Assembly: GCA_028282195.1 (NCBI GenBank)
Contig: JANQII010000346.1
Location: forward strand, 1-43,210
Length of the DNA: 43,210 nt
Source: Prolixibacteraceae bacterium
GTDB taxonomy: Bacteria > Bacteroidota > Bacteroidia > Bacteroidales > Prolixibacteraceae
Direction of reading: 5' to 3'
Under the pieces are notes generated by a model. That model did no database searches. It saw only the letters and a program-made list of their open reading frames with translations, and was not told the origin of the DNA. Positions 31,674 to 41,961 of this stretch are shown here, piece after piece; position 1 is the stretch's first letter; every line of letters starts with the position of its first letter. A program made the translations under genes and the position numbers.

Positions 31674-34406
31674 ATGGATAAATTTTCACAGGTAGGCAAC
31701 CAGGAAATTGCTGTCATAGAGTCACTCTATCAGGAATACCTGAAGAACCCGGAAAGTGTTGATGAAAGCTGGCAGAATTTTTTTAAAGGTTTTGAGCTGG
31801 CCAGGACAAATTATGAATCCACCAGTAAAGCTTTTAATGGTGGGCAAATTGATAAAGAATTTGGAATTTTAAATCTAATCCATGGCTACAGGCAACGTGG
31901 TCATTTGTTTACAAAAACCAACCCGGTACGTACGCGCAGACAGTATTCCCCTACTCTTGATATTGAAAATTTTGGCTTGGAAAAAAGTGACTTGGAGACC
32001 GTTTTTCAAGCCGGCAACAATATTGGAATTGGACCCGCAAAGTTAAGGGACATTATTGAGCATCTTGAAACGACTTATTGCAATTCAATTGGGGTGGAGT
32101 ATGTTTTTATGCGACAGCCGGGAGTTGTTAAATGGCTTCAGGAAAGGATGGAACAAGATCGTAATTCACAGGGATTCACAGATGAAAAGCGTAAACATAT
32201 TTTTTATCATTTGAAGTTGGCCGTTGGTTTTGAAAATTACATTCATAAAAAGTTTGTCGGACAGAAACGATTTTCACTGGAAGGAGCTGAAACATTAATC
32301 CCGGCCCTTGATGCAGTAATAGAACAAGGGGCAGAACTGGGCATAGAAGAGTTTATTATAGGAATGGCACATCGCGGCCGGTTGAATGTTATGGCTAATA
32401 TCATGCAAAAACCCTATGATAATATTTTCAAAGAATTTTATGGATCGGAATATGAAGATAATATTACACTGGGCGATGTGAAATACCATCTTGGTTTTGA
32501 AAGTAAAGTAACTTCTGATACAGGTAAAAAAGTGAAGCTTAGCCTGATGCCAAATCCTTCACATTTGGAGGCTGTTGCTACCTTGGTGCAAGGCATGTCA
32601 CGCTCACGTATTAATTCACTTTATGGTGGGGATTACAATAAGCTAGCCCCAATCGTAATACATGGCGATGCCGCAATTGCTTCGCAAGGGGTAGTTTATG
32701 AAGTTATCCAGATGTCGCAACTAAAAGGTTATAAAACCGGAGGTGCCATTCATTTGGTTATTAATAACCAGGTTGGTTTTACTACCAATTACCTGGATGC
32801 ACGCTCAAGTACCTATTGTACCGATGTAGCTAAAGTAACCCGTTCCCCTGTTTTCCATGTGAATGGTGACGATGTGGAAGCTTTGATTTATACGATCAGG
32901 TTGGCAATGGAATTCAGGCAGAAATTCAATACTGATGTTTTTATTGATATCCTTTGCTACCGCAAATATGGACACAACGAAGGCGATGAACCCCGTTTCA
33001 CACAACCATTGCTGTATAAAGCTATTTCAACACATAAAAACCCTCGTGATATTTATGTTGATAAGCTCGTCAAAAAAGGTATTATGAGCCAGTCAGAAGC
33101 CAGGAATGAAATAAAAGCGTTTGATGAATTCCTGGAATCGAAATACAAAGAATCGGAGAAAATTGAACGTTTAAAGATCCGCAAATTTTTACTTGATGAG
33201 TATAAACCTTTTGCCCATTCAGCTAAAACAGACTTTAGCAAACTGAAGGTGAAAACAGGCGTCCCCAAAGAAGAACTGTTAAGAATTGGAGAGAGAATTA
33301 ACACATTGCCAACTGATAAGAACTTCTTTAAAAAGGTGAACAGGATTATTTCTGATCGTAAAATGATGCTTGCAGACAACAAGCTTGACTGGGCCATGGC
33401 GGAACTTCTGGCTTACGGAACATTACTCGATGAAGGCCATCCCGTACGTATTAGCGGCCAGGATAGTGAGCGGGGTACTTTTGCTCATCGCCATGCTTCC
33501 TTTGTTGTTGAAGAAGCTGATGAAAAATATTTCCCATTGAAGAATGTTTCAAAAAATCAGGCTTCTTTTCATATTTACAATTCGCCTCTTTCTGAGTATG
33601 GTGTAATGGGCTTTGAATATGGGTATGCGCTTGCGCAGCCTAATGCCCTGACGGTTTGGGAAGCTCAGTTTGGTGATTTTAGCAATGTTGCCCAGGTAAT
33701 TATTGACCAGTTTATTACTTCAGCAGATGAAAAATGGGGCTTAATGAACAACCTGGTACTTTTCTTGCCTCATGGTTACGAAGGACAGGGCCCGGAGCAT
33801 TCAAGTGCACGTATAGAACGATTCCTTACTTTGGCAGCGAATAATAATATGCAAATCGTAGTGCCAACTACTCCCGATAATATGTTCCATCTGCTGAGAA
33901 GGCACCTGAAATGGAATGTTCGCTTGCCGTTGGTTGTGTTTACCCCCAAAAGCCTGTTGCGGCACCCTTTGGTAAGTTGTACGCTGGAAGAACTTGCAGA
34001 TGGTCAGTTTCAGGAGGTTTTGGACGATAACCGTGTAAAACCTGCAGCTGCTAAACAAATTGTCTTTACAAACGGGAAACTGTATTATGACCTAATTAAG
34101 AAAAGGGTTGATGCAGGTGATAATTCTACTGCAATTATCCGTGTTGAACAGCTACATCCGTTACCTGAAAAGCAAATTAGGGCCGCATTAACCAAATATA
34201 ATAAAGCTACACGCATTATTTGGGCCCAGGATGAGCCTGAAAATATGGGGGCCTGGCCTTTTATTTCAAGAAAATTGAAAGACATTCCTTTTGAAGTTAT
34301 TGCGCGAAATGAAAGTGGAAGTCCTGCAGGGGGGTTGATGAAAAAACATACTATTCGTTTAGAACGGATTTTAAATTCAGTTTTTAAAGAAAAAGTTTTA
34401 GCTTAA
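31674..34406 (+). CDS. sucA: 2-oxoglutarate dehydrogenase E1 component
   Basis: A thiamine-diphosphate-dependent decarboxylase of the 2-oxoglutarate dehydrogenase complex (2-oxoglutarate to succinyl-dihydrolipoamide). 910 aa, full length. N-terminal E1 helical domain has VDESWQNFFKGFE. Active-site loops include IGMAHRGRLNVMANIM (about 233-248), NPSHLEAV, HGDAAIASQGVVYE, and NQVGFTT for ThDP/Mg binding, then HNEGDEPRFTQP. The transketolase-like C half has SGQDSERGTFAHRHA and LPHGYEGQGPEHSSARIERF. It is followed after 15 bases by the E2 gene. The E3 lipoamide dehydrogenase is not in the window. Its presence implies an oxidative TCA branch. Confidence 0.96.
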   Translation: MDKFSQVGNQEIAVIESLYQEYLKNPESVDESWQNFFKGFELARTNYESTSKAFNGGQIDKEFGILNLIHGYRQRGHLFTKTNPVRTRRQYSPTLDIENFGLEKSDLETVFQAGNNIGIGPAKLRDIIEHLETTYCNSIGVEYVFMRQPGVVKWLQERMEQDRNSQGFTDEKRKHIFYHLKLAVGFENYIHKKFVGQKRFSLEGAETLIPALDAVIEQGAELGIEEFIIGMAHRGRLNVMANIMQKPYDNIFKEFYGSEYEDNITLGDVKYHLGFESKVTSDTGKKVKLSLMPNPSHLEAVATLVQGMSRSRINSLYGGDYNKLAPIVIHGDAAIASQGVVYEVIQMSQLKGYKTGGAIHLVINNQVGFTTNYLDARSSTYCTDVAKVTRSPVFHVNGDDVEALIYTIRLAMEFRQKFNTDVFIDILCYRKYGHNEGDEPRFTQPLLYKAISTHKNPRDIYVDKLVKKGIMSQSEARNEIKAFDEFLESKYKESEKIERLKIRKFLLDEYKPFAHSAKTDFSKLKVKTGVPKEELLRIGERINTLPTDKNFFKKVNRIISDRKMMLADNKLDWAMAELLAYGTLLDEGHPVRISGQDSERGTFAHRHASFVVEEADEKYFPLKNVSKNQASFHIYNSPLSEYGVMGFEYGYALAQPNALTVWEAQFGDFSNVAQVIIDQFITSADEKWGLMNNLVLFLPHGYEGQGPEHSSARIERFLTLAANNNMQIVVPTTPDNMFHLLRRHLKWNVRLPLVVFTPKSLLRHPLVSCTLEELADGQFQEVLDDNRVKPAAAKQIVFTNGKLYYDLIKKRVDAGDNSTAIIRVEQLHPLPEKQIRAALTKYNKATRIIWAQDEPENMGAWPFISRKLKDIPFEVIARNESGSPAGGLMKKHTIRLERILNSVFKEKVLA

Positions 34407-34421
34407 AGAAAAAAACCAACT

Positions 34422-35657
34422 ATGATCATTGAGATTAAAATACCGACACCCGGGGAATCAATTACCGAGGTAGAAATAGGCAAATGGTTAGTAGAAAATA
34501 ATAGTATTGTTGAAAAAGATCAGGAAATTGCCGAGATTGAATCTGACAAGGCTACACTAACACTTATTGCCGATGAAGGTGGTTTAATCAGCTTCAACGT
34601 TGAAGAGGGTGAGACTGCTGAAGTCGGTTCTGTTGCATGCACCATTGATACGGATAAAAAGCCTGAGCTTGTTGATGAACCAAAAACAGAAGTTGCTGCG
34701 AAGAGCCCGAAAGAAGAGAAAACCCGAAAGATTGAGGAAGTGGTAAATGATAGTCATGATAAGGTGAAAGTGACTGCAGTTGCCCGGAAAATAATGGAAG
34801 AAAATGATCTTTCTGTAGACGATATTATCAAAGGATTAAAGCGCATTACCAAAAACGATGTGCAGGCTGTAATTAATGCTCCTTCTGCTTCATCTGACGT
34901 GCCGATTGAAAATAAGGCTTCATTTTCAAGAGAGGAGAAGCGTGAGAAAATGAGCATGCTTCGGCGTAAGTTGAGTAAGCGGCTGGTTGCTGTTAAAAAT
35001 GAAACAGCAATGCTTACTACATTCAATGAAATTGACATGAGCCGTATTATGGGGATTCGTAAAAAGCATCAGGCTCAGTTTATTGAAAAGCATGGTTTCA
35101 AATTAGGCTTTATGTCCTTTTTCACAAAAGCGGTAGCTGCGGCAATGAAATTTCATCCGGCTATTAATTCAATGATTGATGGAGAAGAAATTATACAGCC
35201 TGAATTTGTTGATGTTGGTATAGCAGTACAAACACCTAAAGGGTTGATGGTTCCAATAATCCGCAATACAGAAAGTAAAACAATACCAGCAATTGAAGCA
35301 GAAATAAAGGAGCTTGCCGAAAAAGCAAGAAATAAGAAAATAGCTGTTGAAGAACTTACTGGCGGAACATTTACAATCACAAATGGCGGTACGTTTGGTT
35401 CATTACTTTCAACGCCAATTATAAATCCGCCACAATCTGCAATTTTAGGTATGCACAACATTGTTGAGCGCCCTGTTGCGGTCAATGGAAAAGTTGAAGT
35501 CCGCCCAATGATGTATGTGGCACTTTCATACGACCACAGAATAATTGATGGCAAAGATTCCGTTGGTTTTCTTGTTAAAGTGAAGGAATTAATTGAAAAT
35601 CCGGAAAACCTTATACTTAATGGAATCAATCCTGAACAGTTTTTATTAGATATATAA
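34422..35657 (+). CDS. sucB: Dihydrolipoyllysine-residue succinyltransferase (E2 of 2-OGDH)
   Basis: Transfers succinyl from the E1-loaded lipoyl arm to CoA. The lipoyl domain (1-80) has the modified lysine Lys43 in [12 protein letters not shown] charged linker (about 82-112) leads to the peripheral-subunit-binding domain ([19 protein letters not shown]). The catalytic acyltransferase domain (about 175-411) ends with the His motif [16 protein letters not shown]. 411 aa with a single lipoyl domain is standard. It is co-transcribed with sucA and ends at a strong terminator. Confidence 0.96.
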   Translation: MIIEIKIPTPGESITEVEIGKWLVENNSIVEKDQEIAEIESDKATLTLIADEGGLISFNVEEGETAEVGSVACTIDTDKKPELVDEPKTEVAAKSPKEEKTRKIEEVVNDSHDKVKVTAVARKIMEENDLSVDDIIKGLKRITKNDVQAVINAPSASSDVPIENKASFSREEKREKMSMLRRKLSKRLVAVKNETAMLTTFNEIDMSRIMGIRKKHQAQFIEKHGFKLGFMSFFTKAVAAAMKFHPAINSMIDGEEIIQPEFVDVGIAVQTPKGLMVPIIRNTESKTIPAIEAEIKELAEKARNKKIAVEELTGGTFTITNGGTFGSLLSTPIINPPQSAILGMHNIVERPVAVNGKVEVRPMMYVALSYDHRIIDGKDSVGFLVKVKELIENPENLILNGINPEQFLLDI

Positions 35658-35683
35658 GCCGAAACATTTTAACAATATTTAAG

Positions 35684-35713
35684 GCCATTTCTTCAGGGGA
35701 ATGGCTTTTTTTA
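35684..35713 (+). terminator. Intrinsic terminator after sucB
   Basis: GCCATTTC pairs with GGAATGGC (one G-T wobble) around TTCAGG and is followed by seven T residues. It ends the sucAB operon. Confidence 0.85.
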
Positions 35714-35845
35714 TTGATATTAACTAATATTCGATAAACAAGCTTAAAAAGTTTTAAAACGGTTTGCGGACACCCTTAAAAGCACAAACTTTGTTTTAGA
35801 AAGTGTTTTTTAAAACAAGGAAATTTACCTGAATCCGTTTAGCTT

Positions 35846-36937
35846 ATGGTAAAAAATTTCTACTCAAAAAAACTTAAAATTTTATTGCATTCTGCTCTTT
35901 GGTTTTTGTTTGTTTTGGTGGTTCCGGTAGTTGCCAGTTATCTAAATAAGCATACAAACATAAAGTTTATGTTTTTCATGTCTGTCGTTTTGGTTGGGAT
36001 CTTCTATTTAAACTACTATGTTTTAATACCTAAATATTTATCTCAGAAAAAGTTTAAAGAATATATAGGAACATTACTGATTTTCGTAATGATTGTTATT
36101 GTTCTTTTCAATTTAACAAGGCCTGAACCACCCAGGCCGCGTAAGGAATTAATTGAAAAATATTTTTCAGAAAGGTTTGAAAAGGGCAGAAAGCCAAAAT
36201 CACCCAGGGTAATCTTTTTTAATTTTGGAGTACTAATACTAACAACTGTTTCTATTGCCTTAAGTACCAGTATTCGGGGAACACGTGAATGGTTTACAAA
36301 TGAAAAACGTTTAAAAGAAATAGAAAACCAAAAATTAGTAGCAGAGCTTTCATATCTAAAAGCACAGATTAACCCTCATTTCTTTTTTAATACACTGAAT
36401 GGCATTTATGGCCTTGCCCGGCAGAAGTCGGATCAAACCCCTGAAGTTGTATTGAAGCTTTCAAATTTAATGCGCTATATAATTTACGATGCCAATGTAC
36501 CACACGTTAGTTTGGAAAAGGAAATAAACCATGTAGTAAACTATATTGACTTGCAGAAGTTGCGTTTACATGAGAAGGTTCGCGTAAATCTGGAAATAAA
36601 GGGTGAGCCGGGAGACTTGAGAATAGCTCCATTGTTGTTTTCAGTATTTATTGAGAATGCATTCAAACATGGTATTGATTACAGTAAAAAATGTACAATT
36701 GATATTAAACTTTTAATAGATAGCAACAGTCTATTTTTTGTATTGGTAAATCCGGTTCCGGCAGTAAAACCCAAAAAGAAAAATGATGATCAGTCAGGGG
36801 TGGGATTAAAAAACATTAAGAAAAGGTTGAGCTTATTATACCCTGACCGGCATCGGCTGAATATTTATCAGCAGAAAAACGAATATATAGTTGAACTGTA
36901 CTTAAAACTAAGATACGATGAAGTGCATTATAATTGA
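35846..36937 (+). CDS. LytS/YehU-type sensor histidine kinase
   Basis: 363 aa. The N-terminal half has four predicted membrane helices (LHSALWFLFVLVVPVVAS, FMFFMSVVLVGIFYLNYY, TLLIFVMIVIVLFNL, FFNFGVLILTTVSIAL), with a basic Pro-rich loop between the third and fourth. No separate sensor domain is seen. The His_kinase domain contains LKAQINPHFFFNTLNGIYGL (about 172-191), whose His is the predicted phosphorylation site. A HATPase region follows with FIENAFKHGI and the G box SGVGLKNIKKRLSLLY. The last 20 bases overlap the response-regulator gene. The signal sensed is unknown. Confidence 0.9.
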   Translation: MVKNFYSKKLKILLHSALWFLFVLVVPVVASYLNKHTNIKFMFFMSVVLVGIFYLNYYVLIPKYLSQKKFKEYIGTLLIFVMIVIVLFNLTRPEPPRPRKELIEKYFSERFEKGRKPKSPRVIFFNFGVLILTTVSIALSTSIRGTREWFTNEKRLKEIENQKLVAELSYLKAQINPHFFFNTLNGIYGLARQKSDQTPEVVLKLSNLMRYIIYDANVPHVSLEKEINHVVNYIDLQKLRLHEKVRVNLEIKGEPGDLRIAPLLFSVFIENAFKHGIDYSKKCTIDIKLLIDSNSLFFVLVNPVPAVKPKKKNDDQSGVGLKNIKKRLSLLYPDRHRLNIYQQKNEYIVELYLKLRYDEVHYN

Positions 36938-37646
36938 TGATGAACCATTGGCACAGCAGATTGTCGAAGATTACATCAAAAAGATTCCTTTTCTAAAATT
37001 AGAGAAGAAGTGTGACTCTGTTTTTGATGCTATCCGTGTTTTGCAACGAACAAAGATTGATTTGATATTTTTGGATATACATTTGCCAAATGTTACAGGT
37101 ATTGAATTTATCAGAAGCCTGGAAAACAGACCGATGTTCATATTTACAACGGCTCACTCCGAGCATGCGTTGGAAGCTTTTGATTTAAATGCAATTGATT
37201 ATCTCTTAAAACCTTTTCCGTTCCCCCGCTTTTTTAAAGCTGCCAATAAAGCTTACAACCTGTATTTGGCCAATTCAAAACAAATTCAAAATGAACTTGC
37301 AGACGAATTTGAAAATGACCAGGAATATATTCTGGTAAAAGCGGATTACAAATCAGTCAAAATAAAACTGAACCAGATTTTATATATCGAAGGTTTAAAA
37401 GACTATGTAAAAATATATCTACAGAACGAAGAAAAACCGGTCATTACCTTAAATTCACTTAAACGAATGTGTGAAAGCTTACCTGTAAATCGTTTTCTTA
37501 GAATTCATAAATCATTCATTATAAATACAAATCGAATAAAATCAGTCACTAAAAACCGGGTCATTATTCACGACAGATGGATCCCAATAGGGGAGAGCTA
37601 TAAAAGTGATTTTCAGAATTCAGTAATCAATAAATTCGCCCTTTAA
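36918..37646 (+). CDS. LytTR-family response regulator
   Basis: 242 aa. The receiver domain (1-120) has IIIDDEPLA with the acidic pocket, phospho-acceptor Asp53 in FLDIHLPN, Thr in FTTAHSEHA, and Lys in YLLKPF. The LytTR DNA-binding domain (about 135-240) has ILYIEGLKDYVKIYL, FLRIHKSFIINTNRI and the final VIIHDRWIPIGESYKSDF. It overlaps the kinase gene by 20 bases. Its stop and that of the convergent outer-membrane protein share the TTAA at 37643-37646. Targets are not evident. Confidence 0.93.
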   Translation: MKCIIIDDEPLAQQIVEDYIKKIPFLKLEKKCDSVFDAIRVLQRTKIDLIFLDIHLPNVTGIEFIRSLENRPMFIFTTAHSEHALEAFDLNAIDYLLKPFPFPRFFKAANKAYNLYLANSKQIQNELADEFENDQEYILVKADYKSVKIKLNQILYIEGLKDYVKIYLQNEEKPVITLNSLKRMCESLPVNRFLRIHKSFIINTNRIKSVTKNRVIIHDRWIPIGESYKSDFQNSVINKFAL

Positions 37647-38905
37647 TCAAACTTCCTTCTTATAAACCAGGTATCTTTTAATGAAAAACCTAGCCGGAAA
37701 CGAAAGTATTTCTCCTGAATTAAACGGCTTGTGGTTGTTCCCATTTGCCCGGCTTCAAAGCTTAAGTCAAGCCTTGATTTGCTTTTCTTTAGGGGGAGCC
37801 CAACGCCAAAAGAGAAACCAAACTCATCAAGTTGGGTACCTCTCATGCTTAAATAAGACTGCTCATACTTAAATCCCAGCCTGTAATTCATTCTTTTGTA
37901 GTATTTGGCAATATGGTTTTCAACAGGCAAAAGATCAATTCCCAGGCTTAAGTAAGGATTGTTTTTCAAATCAACTCCGGAAATTTTATAAGATTCATCT
38001 GACCACATTTGAATACCAGCATCCATGGCAATTAAATACTTGTTATTTTTTTTATAGGAGAAACCCAGACCAAACTCTTCAGGGATTACAAAATCCCCTT
38101 CCGATTCACGTTCATATTGAAGTGTAGAGCCTGCCGAATCAGAGGTGGTATTCTCCCTGGATGTTACCAGGGTTTGGCGGGGATTATAAATTGCACCCAA
38201 TACCAGGATGTCATTTTTTAGTTTTAATTGATATTGCAGGCCAAATTCCCAATAGAAATTGTGAAAGTAATCCGTTGTAACATTATAGATTGAATTGCTG
38301 CCCAAATCACTTAAATCATGATCTTGCGTTTGTATGGTTGAACCAAACAGAAATGAACTTTTTATTCCCACAGAAAGGTTTTTTACAGGCATTAACCCAA
38401 AAGCCAGATAGGCTCTGCTTATATCTCCTGAGCCAATAATATTTAACGGGTATTCCTGTTGAATGCCTTCGATTAAACTTGATGAATTTATTTCATAACC
38501 AACCGAACTGTATGGATTTAAACCAAAGCTGGAACTAAGCCATGGTGTTATTCTCCAACCTAAGGATATGTAGCTAAAATTGAAATCATTGGATGAAGCC
38601 GATTTTGTTTTTGTTTCATATGAGGTCACATTTCCATCTGTTCCGATTTCAAAAATAAAAGTCATGCTATCAATTCCGGTAAGTGAAGCCGGGTTTAATA
38701 CATTTATAAAGTTCTCTGAGGCCATTCCAATGCCCGTATTACCCATTGCCGAGTTATGTGGGTTACTTTGTGTTTTTAGATCTCCTAATCCGTACATAGA
38801 ATACGGAGAACTGGTATTATTCTGCGCGAATGTGCTAGTAGTATAAAAAATAGTCAGAATAACCAGAATGTATTTTATATTGTTGGAATTAATAATCTTA
38901 CTCAT
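37643..38905 (-). CDS. FadL-like outer-membrane beta-barrel protein
   Basis: 420 aa. Signal peptide ends at TSTFAQ (about residue 28). The mature start NTSSPYSMYGLGDLKTQSNP is the common SPYS-x-YG-x-GDL opening of Bacteroidota FadL/OmpP1-like proteins, followed by AMGNTGIGMASENFINVLNP and about 14 amphipathic strands ending in FRLGFSLKDTWFIRRKFD. It is translated with DUF4270 (8-base overlap at the start). It could be a channel for hydrophobic molecules or a structural outer-membrane protein; I do not see a type IX sorting tail. Confidence 0.75.
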   Translation of the reverse strand: MSKIINSNNIKYILVILTIFYTTSTFAQNNTSSPYSMYGLGDLKTQSNPHNSAMGNTGIGMASENFINVLNPASLTGIDSMTFIFEIGTDGNVTSYETKTKSASSNDFNFSYISLGWRITPWLSSSFGLNPYSSVGYEINSSSLIEGIQQEYPLNIIGSGDISRAYLAFGLMPVKNLSVGIKSSFLFGSTIQTQDHDLSDLGSNSIYNVTTDYFHNFYWEFGLQYQLKLKNDILVLGAIYNPRQTLVTSRENTTSDSAGSTLQYERESEGDFVIPEEFGLGFSYKKNNKYLIAMDAGIQMWSDESYKISGVDLKNNPYLSLGIDLLPVENHIAKYYKRMNYRLGFKYEQSYLSMRGTQLDEFGFSFGVGLPLKKSKSRLDLSFEAGQMGTTTSRLIQEKYFRFRLGFSLKDTWFIRRKFD

Positions 38906-40244
38906 AGGTTAAAAAATATAGATTCAAACTTGGCTTGTAACTGCTGGCATTTTCACCATAAAAAATGGCATGATTTACTGTCGTTAAAAGTTCTGTTTGC
39001 GAAACCGATAAAAGCAAACCATTGTCAGTGTCATAAAAATTCCCGGCTAATTGAGACGAAATAAAAGAAGTAATATCTGCTAAATAATGTGTGTTTTCAT
39101 TATACAATTCATCTTCATCCAGGCTTGCGTAAACATATTGCGTTTCATTATTTAATTCATAGCTGACCTGCTCTCCAAATTGATTAATTTTATCAGTCTC
39201 ATAAAAAAATAAGCTTTCAGGGAAATCTACATCCCTGTAATTGACTATGGGCCTGATGACAAGTTCAGCTTTTAATAAAACCATGTTTTCCAGGCTGAAA
39301 ATGTCATTTAACGTTGGAAAGTCAATACGTACAACAATTCCACTTCCGCCTTGCAAAAAACACATGTCGCCTGCATCAGTCGATTTTAATTCCTCTCTTT
39401 GTGTAAGCAGGTTTTCAAAATATGTTCCGGATCGATCGGAGATTATCTCATTGTAATGTGTACTGTTTGCGGTAATATTGAATGGGTAGTTTGTTTCCTC
39501 GCTTTCCAGCTCAACAACATGAGTGTATAGGTTCAACACGATAGAATCTGCGTAAAAGCCATTCACTGCATTTTCAGAATATTCGGTTGGCTTTATTACA
39601 AAACCGTTCAAATATTCATTGAATTTATCATTTGTTGAGACTTCATCGGCATCATCCTTAACTAGTTGTAGTATTTCTTTTCCAACTTCATCATCCAGTC
39701 TTATTTCGATTGTCTCGTCATAAGTGTGAGGATAGAATTCAATTTCACCAACAGGACTAATTTCGTGAGGGAAATTACTTGTGTTAAAAAGATAAGTATC
39801 CGAAAAATCATCTTCCTGAAGTTCAAGCTGATCCGTTAAGCGATATACCTGATAATTTTGAAGCTCTGAAGAGTCTCCAACCCAATAACCCGTATGCATT
39901 AAAGAGATAGTTATTGAATCAAAAATAGTTTCATCATCGATTTTATCCAGGTCAGTATTTAAATCAAAATTAAAATAGGTATTGGCCTGAACACTTCCTG
40001 TAATATCATTTCTGTATTTTCCAATTAATGCAGCATCAGAACCTGAAGTAGGAATTGAATCATAAACGACAGTTGATAATTTAACTGAAAAACTGTCAAC
40101 CATGCTAATTTTTGTTTTCGACTCAATTAGATCCTCTCCAATTTCAAAACTGTCTTCCTCGTTCTTGCAACCAATAAGCAGAAGAATTAAAAAAAACAGG
40201 ACAAATGAAATCTGTCTCATTTGCATTGAACATTTGAATATCAT
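38898..40244 (-). CDS. DUF4270 family lipoprotein
   Basis: 448 aa from the longest start; Met7 or Met9 (40226 or 40220) would give a tighter signal peptide. The lipobox is LLIGC. The mature N terminus NEEDSFEIGEDLIESKTKIS is the family opening. Later markers are the SGSDAALIGKYRNDITGSVQ strand and the TYFNFDL and FVIKPTEYS regions. The Asp/Glu-rich start after the Cys fits a surface-export signal. DUF4270 lipoproteins are surface proteins of unknown role in Bacteroidota. It forms an operon with the FadL-like protein and is divergent from the Kelch gene. Confidence 0.82.
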   Translation of the reverse strand: MIFKCSMQMRQISFVLFFLILLLIGCKNEEDSFEIGEDLIESKTKISMVDSFSVKLSTVVYDSIPTSGSDAALIGKYRNDITGSVQANTYFNFDLNTDLDKIDDETIFDSITISLMHTGYWVGDSSELQNYQVYRLTDQLELQEDDFSDTYLFNTSNFPHEISPVGEIEFYPHTYDETIEIRLDDEVGKEILQLVKDDADEVSTNDKFNEYLNGFVIKPTEYSENAVNGFYADSIVLNLYTHVVELESEETNYPFNITANSTHYNEIISDRSGTYFENLLTQREELKSTDAGDMCFLQGGSGIVVRIDFPTLNDIFSLENMVLLKAELVIRPIVNYRDVDFPESLFFYETDKINQFGEQVSYELNNETQYVYASLDEDELYNENTHYLADITSFISSQLAGNFYDTDNGLLLSVSQTELLTTVNHAIFYGENASSYKPSLNLYFLTYE

Positions 40245-40588
40245 GACTTTTCTCTGTCTGGTTTAATGCAAAGCAATACTATCCCGGGGGGCAAAAAAAT
40301 ACTTTTAGATTTATGCTGATAATTATGATCTGATCGGACTGTTATTATCGATAAACAGGAAGTTTTACCATATGGTCTGTTAATTGATGTTAAGTTGCCT
40401 GAAAAAAATTAACAAATCAGCCATTTTTGTCGTTGACCACACCTTTCGTAGTTAAAATACAGGGTTAGATAGTTAAATAATTTGCTTAGGTCTATCATTT
40501 TTTTTTGAGGAATCAATTCAGCTTAAGTTTGCGTTGAAACTGAAAATTAATGACAATGTTTATAAAAGAATTGACAGAAACTAAAGGC
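40245..40588. other. Divergent intergenic region
   Basis: The 344 bases between the DUF4270 and Kelch genes should contain both promoters, but I find no full TTFG-type consensus pair, operator or RNA gene. It is plain AT-rich sequence. Confidence 0.4.
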
Positions 40589-41590
40589 ATGAAAAAGATC
40601 CTTAAATTCGGGATTATTTTGTTGGTATCTTTCTTATTTGTTGCATGTAACAACGATGATGACGAAGAAGATTTAGTGGGCAATTGGGTTGAACTATCGG
40701 ATTTTGAAGGCGTACCAAGAGCGGATGCAGTAGGTGTTAGCACGGATGAAAAGGGCTATGTAATTGGTGGTTATGATGGTGAAGATCGCTTAAATGATAT
40801 CTGGGAATTCGTTCCGGGACAGGATTATTGGAGACAAAAAGCCGATTTTCCGGGAGTGGCCAGAAATGGAGCTGTTGGATTTAGTGTAAACAATAAGGTA
40901 TATGTGGGTACTGGCTATGATGGAACAAATAAATTGAATGACTTTTATGAATTTGATCCGGCAACAAATGTATGGACCCAAAAAGCTGATTTTGGTGGTT
41001 CCGGAAGGTATGGTGCTATAGCAATGGCAATAGGGGATAAAGGATACATTGGAACTGGTTTTGATGGCAATTATTTAAAAGATTTTTGGGAATATGATCC
41101 TGCATCCGATAGCTGGACGCAGAAAGTTAGTGTAGGGGGTTCAAAACGCAGGGATGCCATGGTATTTGTTATTAATGGAATTGGATATGTTTGCGGTGGG
41201 GTAGATAACGGAATTTATGAAGAAGACTTTTGGAAATATGACCCTTCAGCAGATGACTGGTCCCAATTAAGGGATATATCAGATGCAACGGATGATGACT
41301 ATGATGATGACTATGCAATTACCCGGACCAATGGGGTTTGTTTTGTAATGAATGATAAAGCCTATGTAGCAACTGGTGGCAAAAATACTACCGGTGGCGA
41401 TGTATGGGAATATAGCCCAACAACGGATTTATGGGAAGAAAAAACAGATATGGAAGGATCGGATCGAACTGAAGCAATCGGATTTACCATTAATAATGTA
41501 GGATATGTAACTACTGGAAGAAACAGTAGTTATTATTTCGATGATGTTTGGCGTCTTGAGCCAGAGGCTGAATACGATGAATATGATTGA
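40589..41590 (+). CDS. Kelch-repeat lipoprotein
   Basis: 333 aa from the internal ATG at 40589, chosen because it begins a lipoprotein signal (MKKILKFGIILLVSFLFVAC) and has AAAGG 5-9 bases upstream; a longer frame opens 39 bases earlier. The Cys is followed by NNDDDEED, an acidic surface-export-type signal. About six Kelch blades are visible, each with a GYVIGGYDG or KVYVGTGYDG strand, a D-x-x-E-(Y/F) pair such as DFWEYDPA, and W (SWTQK). An acidic insert DDDYDDDYA lies near residue 235. It is probably a surface six-bladed propeller that binds glycan or protein. The DUF4907 gene overlaps its 3' end. Confidence 0.88.
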   Translation: MKKILKFGIILLVSFLFVACNNDDDEEDLVGNWVELSDFEGVPRADAVGVSTDEKGYVIGGYDGEDRLNDIWEFVPGQDYWRQKADFPGVARNGAVGFSVNNKVYVGTGYDGTNKLNDFYEFDPATNVWTQKADFGGSGRYGAIAMAIGDKGYIGTGFDGNYLKDFWEYDPASDSWTQKVSVGGSKRRDAMVFVINGIGYVCGGVDNGIYEEDFWKYDPSADDWSQLRDISDATDDDYDDDYAITRTNGVCFVMNDKAYVATGGKNTTGGDVWEYSPTTDLWEEKTDMEGSDRTEAIGFTINNVGYVTTGRNSSYYFDDVWRLEPEAEYDEYD

Positions 41591-41900
41591 TCGATTTTGG
41601 ATTGTAGTGCTCTTGTTAGTTTTAGGAGCACTACTTTTTTCCTGCGAAAAGAAACAGAAAACACGGGTAGAAACCTTTGAAACTGATTCAGGGTGGGGGT
41701 ATTCTATCGTTTATAACGACAAAGTATTCATTAAGCAAGACCACGTTCCAGCTATTTCCGGCAGTTATTCTTTCCTAAGGGAAATTGATGCACAAAACGC
41801 AGGGGAATTGGTTTTGAAAAAACTAAAAAACCGTCAAAACCCATCAATTACCATTCGTGAATTGGATAGTCTGAAAATTGAATATCCGATTATGAGATAA
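41577..41900 (+). CDS. DUF4907 family lipoprotein
   Basis: 107 aa from ATG 41577 (or two codons later). It overlaps the Kelch gene by 14 bases in another frame, so translation is coupled. The signal and lipobox are LVLGALLFSC. The mature domain reads GWGYSIVYNDKVFIKQDHVP, then AISGSYSFLREIDAQNAGEL and NPSITIRELDSL, which is the DUF4907 pattern (short beta hairpin, IKQ...P, F...DA...A). It is a small periplasmic or surface protein, often beside Kelch proteins. Function unknown. Confidence 0.8.
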   Translation: MNMIDRFWIVVLLLVLGALLFSCEKKQKTRVETFETDSGWGYSIVYNDKVFIKQDHVPAISGSYSFLREIDAQNAGELVLKKLKNRQNPSITIRELDSLKIEYPIMR

Positions 41901-41961
41901 GTTTGAATTTAAGTCTTCATTTTGCATTATCTTGCCGGAAAGTTTAATTCAATCTAAGATT

